64,000 nucleotides of DNA from RBG-16-34-14 sp963798865 (lineage in GTDB: Bacteria > Bacteroidota > Ignavibacteria > Ignavibacteriales > Ignavibacteriaceae): positions 620,001 through 684,000 of the forward strand of contig CAWCVZ010000004.1 in the NCBI GenBank assembly GCA_963798865.1, read 5' to 3'. Shown here piece by piece: positions 56,793 to 64,000 of the stretch; position 1 is the first letter of the stretch; the number at the start of each line of letters is the position of its first letter. The notes under the pieces are model-generated. The model ran no database searches. It was not told the origin of the DNA and saw only the letters and a list, made by a program, of their open reading frames with translations. The position numbers and the translations under genes are program-made.

Positions 56793-57305
56793 CTAATCTA
56801 TTTTCTTTTTAGCCAGAATAAGTGCACCGATTGTTGCAGCAAGCAAAAGATACCCGGCTGCTTCAAAAGGTAAAACATAATTTGTAAATAGCTCTCTGCC
56901 TATTGTTTCGATAGTGCCGGCATTTATACTTGCCTGTCTGTCCGGAATAATTGTTGAAGAAGGAGAAGCAAAGAAAATTAAATACCCAAGCTGAACAAAA
57001 ACCATAAAAGCAATAATTAAAGCAAAAATTTTCAACCGGGGTATTTTTAAAACACTTTGTTCATGCTCAGGTTTTAAAAGCATTATTACAAAAAGGAAGA
57101 GTACCATAATTGCACCTGCATAAACAATAACCTGTGTTACTGCAAGAAATTGTGCATTCAATAAAAGATATAAACCGGCAAGAGCGGCAAAGTTTAAAAT
57201 CAAAAACAATGCAGATATAACAATATTCGATCTTGTAATCATCAGGATTGATGTTACAGCTGCAATGCCAGCGAAGAAGATGAAAAGAATTATTTCAATT
57301 GTCAT
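56793..57305 (-). CDS. nuoJ: NADH-quinone oxidoreductase subunit J
   Basis: 170 residues, five membrane helices, including LAVTQVIVYAGAIMVLFLFVIMLL, the conserved pi-bulge helix region, and a last helix GYLLLAATIGALILAKKK. Complex I membrane-arm subunit. It is the first gene of the nuo run here; upstream is asnS, not nuoI, so the peripheral-arm genes lie elsewhere. Confidence 0.96.
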   Translation of the reverse strand: MTIEIILFIFFAGIAAVTSILMITRSNIVISALFLILNFAALAGLYLLLNAQFLAVTQVIVYAGAIMVLFLFVIMLLKPEHEQSVLKIPRLKIFALIIAFMVFVQLGYLIFFASPSSTIIPDRQASINAGTIETIGRELFTNYVLPFEAAGYLLLAATIGALILAKKKID

Positions 57306-57385
57306 AGTTTTTATTTTTCAAATTTCAAATCCCAAATTTCAAATCTGTTTTTTAAGATTTAAGATTTGATATTTGAGTTTTGAGA

Positions 57386-58681
57386 TCATGGAGTATTCCT
57401 GTAAATCATCCTTGGAAAAGGAATAGTTTCACGAACATGTTCAAGACCGCAAATCCAGCCGACAGTTCTTTCCAATCCTAAACCAAAACCGGAATGCGGT
57501 ACAGAGCCGTATCTTCTTAAATCAAGGTACCATTCAAAAGCTTCCTGCGGAAGACTGTGCTCTTTAATTCTTTCAAGAAGTTTATTAAGATCATCCTCAC
57601 GCTGGCTTCCGCCGATAATTTCTCCATATCCTTCAGGAGCTAAAACATCAACAGCTAAAGCAAGGTTTTCATTTTTAGGATCGCGTTTCATATAAAAAGC
57701 TTTTACTGCCGCCGGATAACGATGCACCATAACCGGACGATCGAATTTTTCTGAAATTATTGTCTCATCAGTCCCGCCTAAATCGTTTCCGTATTCAAAC
57801 TCACTGCCGTTCTTTCTTAAAATCTCAACTGCTTCATCATAGGAAATTCTTGGCAAAGGTTTTTTTACATTCTTAAGTTTCGTTGTATCTCTTTCAAGAA
57901 CTTTTAATTCTTCTGCCATTTCTTTAAGAACTGTCTGAACAACATATTCAAGAAACTCTTCTGCAAGATCCATATTGTCATTTAAATCATTGAAGGCAAC
58001 TTCAGGTTCAACCATCCAGAATTCTGTAAGGTGTCTTCTTGTTTTTGATTTCTCCGCTCTGAAAGTTGGACCAAAAGTATAAACTTTTCCCAAAGCCATC
58101 GCACCCGCTTCAGCGTAAAGCTGTCCTGACTGAGTTAAGTAAGCTTTTCCAAGATCAAAATATGGAGTTTCAAATAAAGTGGATGTTCCCTCAACTGCGT
58201 TTGGAGTTAAGATTGGCGGATCCATTAAAGTAAATCCATTTCCGTCAAAAAAATCCCTGATAGCTTTAACAATTCGATGTCTTATTTTTAGGATTGCAAC
58301 CTGCCTGCTTGAACGAAGCCACAGGTGCCTGTGATCCATTAAGAATTCAATTCCGTGGTCTTTTGGAGTGATAGGATAATCGTGTGCTTCCTGCAAAACT
58401 TTCAAACCCGTTGCATCGAGTTCATAACCACCCGGCGCTCTTGGTTCTGCTTTAACTTTTCCAGTAACTTCTATTGAAGATTCCTGCCCGATTCTATCTG
58501 CAGTTTCAAATATATCATCTGAAACATTTCCCTTAAAATAAACACACTGAAGGTAGCCCGTTCCATCCCTTAAAACTAAAAATTTAATTTTTCCGCTTGA
58601 TCTTTTATTATAAAGCCAGCCTTGTAATGAAATTTCCTTCCCTACGTAATTTCCTAAATCTTTTATTGTAATTTTCTGCAT
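57386..58681 (-). CDS. asnS: Asparagine--tRNA ligase
   Basis: 431 residues. N-terminal OB-fold anticodon-binding domain (GWLYNKRSSGKIKFLVLRDGTGYLQCV, residues 20-46), then a class II core with TPYFDLGKAYLTQSGQLYAEAGAMALGKVYTFGPTFRAEKSKTRRHLTEFWMVEPEVAF (motif 2), GSQREDDLNKL and GFGLGLERTVGWICGLEHVRETIPFPR (motif 3). The Asn rather than Asp specificity is read from overall resemblance (AAxxL-type linker and YLTQSGQLYAE). It is probably the promoter-proximal gene of the asnS-nuoJKLMN run. Confidence 0.95.
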   Translation of the reverse strand: MQKITIKDLGNYVGKEISLQGWLYNKRSSGKIKFLVLRDGTGYLQCVYFKGNVSDDIFETADRIGQESSIEVTGKVKAEPRAPGGYELDATGLKVLQEAHDYPITPKDHGIEFLMDHRHLWLRSSRQVAILKIRHRIVKAIRDFFDGNGFTLMDPPILTPNAVEGTSTLFETPYFDLGKAYLTQSGQLYAEAGAMALGKVYTFGPTFRAEKSKTRRHLTEFWMVEPEVAFNDLNDNMDLAEEFLEYVVQTVLKEMAEELKVLERDTTKLKNVKKPLPRISYDEAVEILRKNGSEFEYGNDLGGTDETIISEKFDRPVMVHRYPAAVKAFYMKRDPKNENLALAVDVLAPEGYGEIIGGSQREDDLNKLLERIKEHSLPQEAFEWYLDLRRYGSVPHSGFGLGLERTVGWICGLEHVRETIPFPRMIYRNTP

Positions 58682-59020
58682 TAAAAAGAAGAAAAAGTTT
58701 CAAAAAAATTGTTTTCAAATATAAAGAGGGGGTAAACGAATTCCAAAGTTTAGTAATTATCCTGAATTTATTTCTCAGTAGTAGTCCTTCGGACAAAATC
58801 TTTTCTTAATGATCCTGATCGAAGTGAGGAATCCTTAAAAATTTTTACTTGCTTGGTATAAAATGATTATGCAACCAAAGTGAGAATAACTCCTGCAAAG
58901 ATTCTTCGTTTCACTCACAATGACATTTGAATATTTAACAAAAAGGCTTCAGCCGAAATGATTTGACTAAAGCCTTTTATTTTTAATTGAATGGTTGTTT
59001 ACTTAGCTTGAATAATGATT
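58682..59020. other. 339-base spacer with small hairpins and a repeat arm
   Basis: No gene found. It holds GTCC-TTCG-GGAC (58785-58795), a GAAGTGAGGAATCCTTAAAAA stretch, a single copy of the AGATTCTTC...CTCA repeat arm (58900-58919) and the terminator-like element at 58941-58978. Confidence 0.55.
58941..58978 (-). terminator. Terminator-like hairpin, copy 1 of a repeated 3'-end element
   Basis: AAAAGGCTT ... AAGCCTTTT with a 20-base interior CAGCCGAAATGATTTGACTA; 42 bases beyond the stop of the gene at 59021. A near-identical element follows the gene at 59739. Confidence 0.6.
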
Positions 59021-59494
59021 TTAAAACCTAATTCCCATTCCTAATTCAAAATCAGTATTATCTGATACGATTGCTTTCCCCTGGATATACGGGATAATAT
59101 TTGATGAAGTATTAAAGCCAAAGCCAAATAATAAATTTAACCCAACATCAGTATCTGCATGCGCGGGTCCATCAGGATTAAAGTGAAGCACTCCAATTCC
59201 ACCACCAGCCCAAACAAATAAATCAGAATAGGTTGGAAAATCGTAATGCGCATCAAAATTAAAAGTCCAGTAATCTGCATCAGGTACAAAAACATATTCA
59301 ATGTTAGGATTAAAATACACGCGAGATCCAATCGGTGCTAAATACTCTACACCTAAAAACATATCACTTAAATCAGTATAGACACCTGTTCTTATTCCAA
59401 ATTTTCCCCTATCCTGGGCATTAATATCTTCACTGGAAAATATCATAAATAAGAGTAAAAATATTATCGCATAATAAACTTGATTGATTTTCAT
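59021..59494 (-). CDS. Small outer-membrane beta-barrel-like protein
   Basis: 157 residues with a signal peptide (cleavage near NAQ, residue 27). Alternating strands such as GKFGIRTGVYTDLSDMFLGVEYLAPIGSRVYFNPNIEYVF and TDVGLNLLFGFGFN, ending in an aromatic residue (FELGMGIRF), indicate an eight-stranded outer-membrane barrel. No family is recognised. It lies between the asnS-nuo run and the T9SS protein genes, with a purine-rich AAGGAG just before the start. Confidence 0.7.
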   Translation of the reverse strand: MKINQVYYAIIFLLLFMIFSSEDINAQDRGKFGIRTGVYTDLSDMFLGVEYLAPIGSRVYFNPNIEYVFVPDADYWTFNFDAHYDFPTYSDLFVWAGGGIGVLHFNPDGPAHADTDVGLNLLFGFGFNTSSNIIPYIQGKAIVSDNTDFELGMGIRF

Positions 59495-59679
59495 TATTTA
59501 TCTCCTTCAAATTTTATCAATAATTCGCATAAGAATTTTTAAAAATAAATTGATTAATCAAGTGAGCTAAACAACTTATTATTCTCAATCGTGTTTCAAA
59601 CCACTATTGATTATTTATTTTTAAATTTTTTCGAAGGGAAATATATCCGATCACATAAATGCAGTGAAAAAAAATAAAA

Positions 59680-59716
59680 AAAGCTTCAGCCAAAAATGAT
59701 TTGACCAAAGCCCTTT
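59680..59716 (-). terminator. Terminator-like hairpin, copy 2 of a repeated 3'-end element
   Basis: AAGCTTCAGCCAAAAATGAT then TTGACCAAAGCCCTTTT; the same interior as copy 1 (58941-58978) with a few changes; 23 bases beyond the stop of the T9SS protein gene at 59739. Confidence 0.55.
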
Positions 59717-59738
59717 TCTTTCAGATTATTAAAAAGTA

Positions 59739-62618
59739 TTACTTCATCAATATAAACTTTTTTGTCTCAGTAAAACTTTTTGTATTCAAAGTATAAAAAT
59801 AAACACCGCTTGAGAGTTCGCCATTATTTGTAAATTTAACTTCGTGTTCACCTTCTTCTTCCGTTTCATTAACAAGTGATGCAACTTCCCTACCCGATAA
59901 ATCATATACTTTTAAATTTATCCGGCTCTTATAAGGGAGATAATAACGGATAATAGTTGAAGGATTAAATGGATTAGGATAGTTCTGCTCAAGCACAAAT
60001 CCGTTTGGTATTTCCCCTGCATTTACTTCAACAGCATCGCTGTATTTAAATTGTCCGTTATTATCGATCTGCTTCAGCCGGTATGAATATTTTCCATAAC
60101 GTGCCGAATTGTCTGTAAAAGAATATTCATTTGTCGCATTACTGTTTCCATGCCCTGCTTCAAAACCAATCTTTTGAAATTGCTGATTTACATTTGCTCT
60201 TTCAATCTCAAAGCCATAGTTATTAAACTCAGTTTCTGTTCTCCATTTAAGTTCCACATTCCCGTTCTTCAAAACACTTGCAGTAAATGATGATAGTTCA
60301 ACTGGAAGAGGAACCGAAGATTGCCATACTCCTCGTCCATGTGTAAAAGCAAAAAGTATATTTGTACCGGTTTGTAATACAAGTTCATCCACCGGTACAT
60401 ACGAAGGCATACCGGAATTAGATGAAGTCCAGGTAGAACCTGAATTTGTTGTCTGGTAAACACCTGTTTCTGTACCCAGATAAAGAGTATTTGCATTTAC
60501 AGGATCAATCACTAATGAATGAACCGGAATATCCGGCAAACCAGTTGAGATATCAGACCAGCTTGAACCCTGGTTAGTCGACATCCAGACATGTTTTCCA
60601 TTAGCCGCATTATTAAATCCTGAATAGCAGACATAAATTTTATTTTTGTTACTCAAATCAACAACAATTCTTCTAACCCATGCTGCATTATTACCGGCAG
60701 GTGTTATTTCCGTCCAGGTATCAATCCCAGATGCAGGATTTAAACTTGTACATTTAAAAACCTTTCCATCAGTTGTTCCTGCAAATCCAAGATAGTTAGC
60801 AGCAGAGTTAACAACAGTAACTGCACTTACTTTATTACTTGCAGATAATATATTGCTTGAAGCAGTCCAGGTGGCAGCGCTATTACTTGTAATCCATACA
60901 TTATCACTACCTGCAATTAGTACATTCGAGTTTTCAGGATTTATAGAGAAAGGAGAAATGAACAAACAATAGTTTCCATTTGCAGCATCGCTTAAACCAG
61001 AAGTACAAGAACTCCAGGACACTCCCCCGTTTGTTGATTTTTCCATGTCAAGATAAACATACTCTTCATAAGAAATTGAACTATTTGTTTGATCCTGAGC
61101 TGCATAACCTCCATCTCCACTCTCAACTTCTGTCCAATTTGTTCCTGAAGAATATTTAAGATGACCGTTATCCTGAGCTCCGCCATAATAAGTTGTACCT
61201 GTTGGATAAACTGCACCGCCATAAAACTGAGTTATTTCAAGATTATTGTTTAACATAGACCAACTTGTACCATTATTTGTGGTTTTAAATATACCCCCAT
61301 CATTTCCGCCGAACAGCCTGCCGGAATTATTCGGATCAAATACAATTGCATGATGATCAGCATGTACAACAGGTGAACCGTAAAATGAATGCCAGTATGT
61401 GAGTTGAGACCAGCTTGACCCGCCGTTTGTTGATTTCATCAATTCAACACCACCAACGTACAAATTGCTGGAATTAAACGGATCAACGGCAATAACATTA
61501 TCGTACCATCCCTGCGCACTTAAATATGATAAGTTGCCTGTAGAAGTTAGTCGTGGAGGAGTACTAAGGGCGGACCAACTAACACCACTATCTGTTGATT
61601 TATAAATTCCTCTTAAACCATAATATGGTGATGCTGTTGTTGATGCAGAAAAAACTGCATAAATAATTGAAGAAATATTTGGATCCTGTGTCATAGCAAT
61701 TCTATTGAAATTTGAAGTCGGTAATACCGATGTAATTTTTGTCCAGTTCGTTCCTGAATCTGTTGTTCTATAGATTCCATCCGAATCTGTCGAAAAAAGA
61801 ATTATACTGGAAGAAATTGCAATCACATCAGTTCCTGAATAATAATTTGTGATGCTTGTTGTGCTGATTTTACTCCAACTGGTTCCACCATTCGTTGTTC
61901 TATACAACCCTCCATTGGTGTAATAACCGCCTACTCCTCCTGTATAGTTATAAGCTTTGGTTACTGCATATACATTGCCCGAAGGATCGCTTGTCATTCG
62001 TAAAACATTTCTAAAATTCCAGATATTACCCCCGATTGTGCCTGATAATAAAGTCCATGAATTTCCAAAATCAGTAGATTTATAAATTCCTCCTCCATAA
62101 ACCGCATCAATATTCCACCAACCTTCTCCTGTTCCGGCATATACGGTTGATGAACCAACCAAAACCATACTCCCAATTGCTAATGGGTCCTGAGTGTCAA
62201 GCTTCGGGATCCAGGTGGTACCCCCGTTTGTTGTTTTCCAGATTCCTCCACCAACTGAACCAATTAACATTTCATTTGAATTAGAAGGATTAATTATTAT
62301 TGACCTGATTCTACCCCCGATATTGCCGGGGCCTACAGCTAACCATGAAATAGCATTTTCTTTTTGGAGTGTGCTATTTTTCTGCAACTCATTCTTCGTT
62401 TGCTCAATTGCCTTCTGACGCAGCTGCAAAGGATCTATATCTGTTCTTCCCCCAGTAATCATTTCCCAGCGAAACCGGGATGCCGCATAAGGATCGTCCT
62501 CACTTCCCTGTATTTCTTCATTGGGTAAAGCAAACTTAATATACTTATTATTAAAGAATTTGAATGAAAGGATAATTGTAAAAAGTAAAACAAAAATTAT
62601 AATAATATTTTTTTTCAA
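59739..62618 (-). CDS. Large secreted BNR-repeat protein with T9SS sorting domain
   Basis: 959 residues. An N-terminal hydrophobic signal (residues 4-20) is followed by a predicted propeller with more than ten BNR/Asp-box units (TTNGGTTWI, STDFGNSWT, TTNGGTSWS, STDSGVSWS, STNGGSSWS, TTNNGTSWS, STNQGSSWS, TTNSGSTWT), residues about 100-750. Then an Ig/FN3-like domain (PVELSSFTASVLKNGNVELKWRTETEFNNYGFEIERA, about 760-860) and a C-terminal T9SS type-A sorting domain with NYPNPFNPSTIIRYYLP and SSGVYFYTLNTKSFTETKKFILMK. The protein is expected on the cell surface or outside; ligand unknown. It shares near-identical tail sequence with the next gene upstream. Confidence 0.9.
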   Translation of the reverse strand: MKKNIIIIFVLLFTIILSFKFFNNKYIKFALPNEEIQGSEDDPYAASRFRWEMITGGRTDIDPLQLRQKAIEQTKNELQKNSTLQKENAISWLAVGPGNIGGRIRSIIINPSNSNEMLIGSVGGGIWKTTNGGTTWIPKLDTQDPLAIGSMVLVGSSTVYAGTGEGWWNIDAVYGGGIYKSTDFGNSWTLLSGTIGGNIWNFRNVLRMTSDPSGNVYAVTKAYNYTGGVGGYYTNGGLYRTTNGGTSWSKISTTSITNYYSGTDVIAISSSIILFSTDSDGIYRTTDSGTNWTKITSVLPTSNFNRIAMTQDPNISSIIYAVFSASTTASPYYGLRGIYKSTDSGVSWSALSTPPRLTSTGNLSYLSAQGWYDNVIAVDPFNSSNLYVGGVELMKSTNGGSSWSQLTYWHSFYGSPVVHADHHAIVFDPNNSGRLFGGNDGGIFKTTNNGTSWSMLNNNLEITQFYGGAVYPTGTTYYGGAQDNGHLKYSSGTNWTEVESGDGGYAAQDQTNSSISYEEYVYLDMEKSTNGGVSWSSCTSGLSDAANGNYCLFISPFSINPENSNVLIAGSDNVWITSNSAATWTASSNILSASNKVSAVTVVNSAANYLGFAGTTDGKVFKCTSLNPASGIDTWTEITPAGNNAAWVRRIVVDLSNKNKIYVCYSGFNNAANGKHVWMSTNQGSSWSDISTGLPDIPVHSLVIDPVNANTLYLGTETGVYQTTNSGSTWTSSNSGMPSYVPVDELVLQTGTNILFAFTHGRGVWQSSVPLPVELSSFTASVLKNGNVELKWRTETEFNNYGFEIERANVNQQFQKIGFEAGHGNSNATNEYSFTDNSARYGKYSYRLKQIDNNGQFKYSDAVEVNAGEIPNGFVLEQNYPNPFNPSTIIRYYLPYKSRINLKVYDLSGREVASLVNETEEEGEHEVKFTNNGELSSGVYFYTLNTKSFTETKKFILMK

Positions 62619-62724
62619 ATGAATGACCGATTGTTAAGTTTTGATACAAAATAAAAACTAAAAATCATACCAAAAAAAACAATCAAATTATGATTATGTT
62701 GGCTATAACAAATTGGGAAAAATA

Positions 62725-64000
62725 TTATTTAAGCAAAATAAACTTCTTTGTATCAGTAAAATTATCTGCCCTTATAGTATAGAAATAAACACCACTCGAC
62801 AATTCACCCCTGTTTGTAAATTCAACTTCATGAATGCCAGCTTCTTTTGTTTCATTTACAAGAACCGCTACTTCTTTTCCCATTACATTATAAACTACCA
62901 TGGATACCTTACTTTCATAAGGCAGATAATAACGAATGTTTGTTAAGGGGTTAAATGGATTGGGGTAATTCTGAGATAAATAAAAAAATGATGGCCTGGT
63001 ATCTGGAACATCATAATTTGATGAGACTTGATTTGATTTATATTTCAGAATTACACCTGTGTGAAATGTTGAATCTGAGTACCCGCCGCTATCTCCAACA
63101 GCAAAGCCATGCAAAGAGTCGGTAAATGTAATATCATAAATAGAAGTGTTATTTGTTGTCTCTAACAAAGTCCAAGTTTTAGCAGAGTCATTCGAAAAAA
63201 TAAACTTCTTCTGAAATTCTAAACATGCCCACGCCTCATAACCAGTCCTGAAAGCCAATCCCGAAGATGCACCTAAAAACCCGGGCTCAATGTAAGACCA
63301 GGTTTCACCAGCGTCAGTTGTTCGGGCAATGCCGGTTCCATATTCAAAGTCGCCACCTACGCCTACAATGTTTAGTGAATCAATAAAAAAAATTTTCTGA
63401 AGCGGTTCAGGACCTGTAGGTTTGGCGAGCCAATTTTTTCCATAGTCAGTTGTCCTCCAAATTACTCCAACAAGATCATGTGCACCGCCAACAGCAAAAC
63501 CATATTGAGATGAAAAAAAATTAAAACTGCTTACAGGAAGAAATGAATAAACGCTGCTGTCAAACCCGGGAACTTTCCAGCTTATTCCCCCATCAGTTGT
63601 ACCATAAAAGGCAGAAGGACTACCACCGATCCATCCATTTAATGAATCAAGAAAAAATATAGCGTGAAGAAAATTATTTTCCTGGCTGAAAAATTCTTTT
63701 TCCCAAAGTTCACCACCGTTCGTCGTCTTTAAAATATACGAGCCGTAAGGATCATTAAGTTTAGCTGATACCGCCCAACCAAGATTATTATTAATGAAAA
63801 AAATTGAAGGTATAGTTTCTGTTACACCTGAGTTTTGTATTACCCATTCTGTCCCTCCATTTGTTGAATGAATAATTACTCCTGAATCCCCTGCAGCCCA
63901 GCAGGTAAGACTATCCAGACAGAAAATTTCGGTTAGTTTATAATTGGTCGGACAATTTATTCTAACCCATTGTTCTTGTGAATAAATTTTTAAATAAGGA
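62725..64000 (-). CDS. BNR-repeat protein with T9SS sorting domain, 5' end outside the window
   Basis: The frame is open from the right edge (64000) to the stop at 62725, about 425 residues, so the start lies outside. BNR-like units run throughout (STNGGTEWV, TTNGGELWE, TTDGGISWK, TTDYGKNWL, TTDAGETWS, NDSAKTWT), of the Ycf48/YCF48-like kind with GWAV/GFAVG motifs between units. The C-terminus is a T9SS type-A sorting domain (NYPNPFNPLTNIRYYLP ... TKKFILLK), very close to that of the downstream gene. A methionine-like TTG at 63258 lies inside the repeats and is not the start. No catalytic domain is visible in the part present. Confidence 0.88.
   Translation of the reverse strand, partial: PYLKIYSQEQWVRINCPTNYKLTEIFCLDSLTCWAAGDSGVIIHSTNGGTEWVIQNSGVTETIPSIFFINNNLGWAVSAKLNDPYGSYILKTTNGGELWEKEFFSQENNFLHAIFFLDSLNGWIGGSPSAFYGTTDGGISWKVPGFDSSVYSFLPVSSFNFFSSQYGFAVGGAHDLVGVIWRTTDYGKNWLAKPTGPEPLQKIFFIDSLNIVGVGGDFEYGTGIARTTDAGETWSYIEPGFLGASSGLAFRTGYEAWACLEFQKKFIFSNDSAKTWTLLETTNNTSIYDITFTDSLHGFAVGDSGGYSDSTFHTGVILKYKSNQVSSNYDVPDTRPSFFYLSQNYPNPFNPLTNIRYYLPYESKVSMVVYNVMGKEVAVLVNETKEAGIHEVEFTNRGELSSGVYFYTIRADNFTDTKKFILLK

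Noticed and set aside
1..64000. CRISPR array
   Set aside because: No regularly spaced direct repeats were seen; the repeats found are short palindromes with irregular spacing.

Overview
The window comes from an AT-rich member of the Bacteroidota/Chlorobiota (FCB) group, most likely an Ignavibacteria-like bacterium. Three secreted proteins end in type IX secretion (T9SS) type-A sorting domains with the YPNPFNP-type motif or a variant of it. The conserved order thrS-infC-rpmI-rplT-pheS-pheT-zapA-(6S RNA)-rny is present, and BNR/sortilin-type propeller proteins are abundant. This placement is inferred from gene content; no 16S rRNA gene is present.

Layout. 1-1.7 kb: end of a histidine/folate one-carbon pair (formiminotransferase, cyclodeaminase). 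1.9-10 kb: two secreted BNR-propeller paralogs (the second frame-disrupted) and a secreted alpha/beta hydrolase, separated by a block of small palindromic repeats. 10-14 kb: accessory stretch with a Cys-rich protein, a degraded TIR-like gene, an attC-like imperfect palindrome, a broken gene of unknown function, a GNAT acetyltransferase and a small ABM-like protein. 14-19 kb: a T9SS protein (frameshifted), a DUF4386 membrane protein, a beta-CASP metallo-beta-lactamase RNase and an outer-membrane protein. 19-26.5 kb (mostly minus strand): Ig-like lipoprotein, mltG, chorismate mutase, tsaD, a SnoaL-like protein (plus), proline dehydrogenase, prephenate dehydratase, coaE. 26.6-36 kb (minus): rny, 6S-like RNA, zapA, a coiled-coil protein, pheT, pheS, rplT, rpmI, infC, thrS, tRNA-Val, tRNA-Leu, which form the translation core. 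36-42.7 kb (plus): a MORN-like protein, an Omp85-like protein, a Sel1-repeat protein, an aminotransferase and an RsbU/SpoIIE phosphatase. 42.7-51.3 kb (minus): FAD oxidoreductase, MFS transporter, nusB, a YdcF-like protein, a TolC-like protein, a TonB-like protein, VanZ, nnr. 51.4-58.7 kb (minus): nuoNMLKJ (membrane arm of complex I) and asnS. 59-64 kb (minus): an outer-membrane protein and two T9SS BNR proteins, the last one running off the window.

Two cross-cutting observations matter for anyone using this annotation. First, six conserved genes (tsaD, rny, zapA, pheT, infC and the rsbU-like gene) each read correctly only if exactly one extra base is skipped, usually in a short homopolymer and repeatedly next to TTTAAA. 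They are annotated here as single full-length genes. Recurrent indel error in the sequence is the most economical explanation, but the shared context deserves a check. Second, short palindromic repeats occur both between genes and inside coding sequence; one adds about 15 residues to TsaD. No CRISPR array, rRNA operon, integrase, transposase or replication origin was seen.
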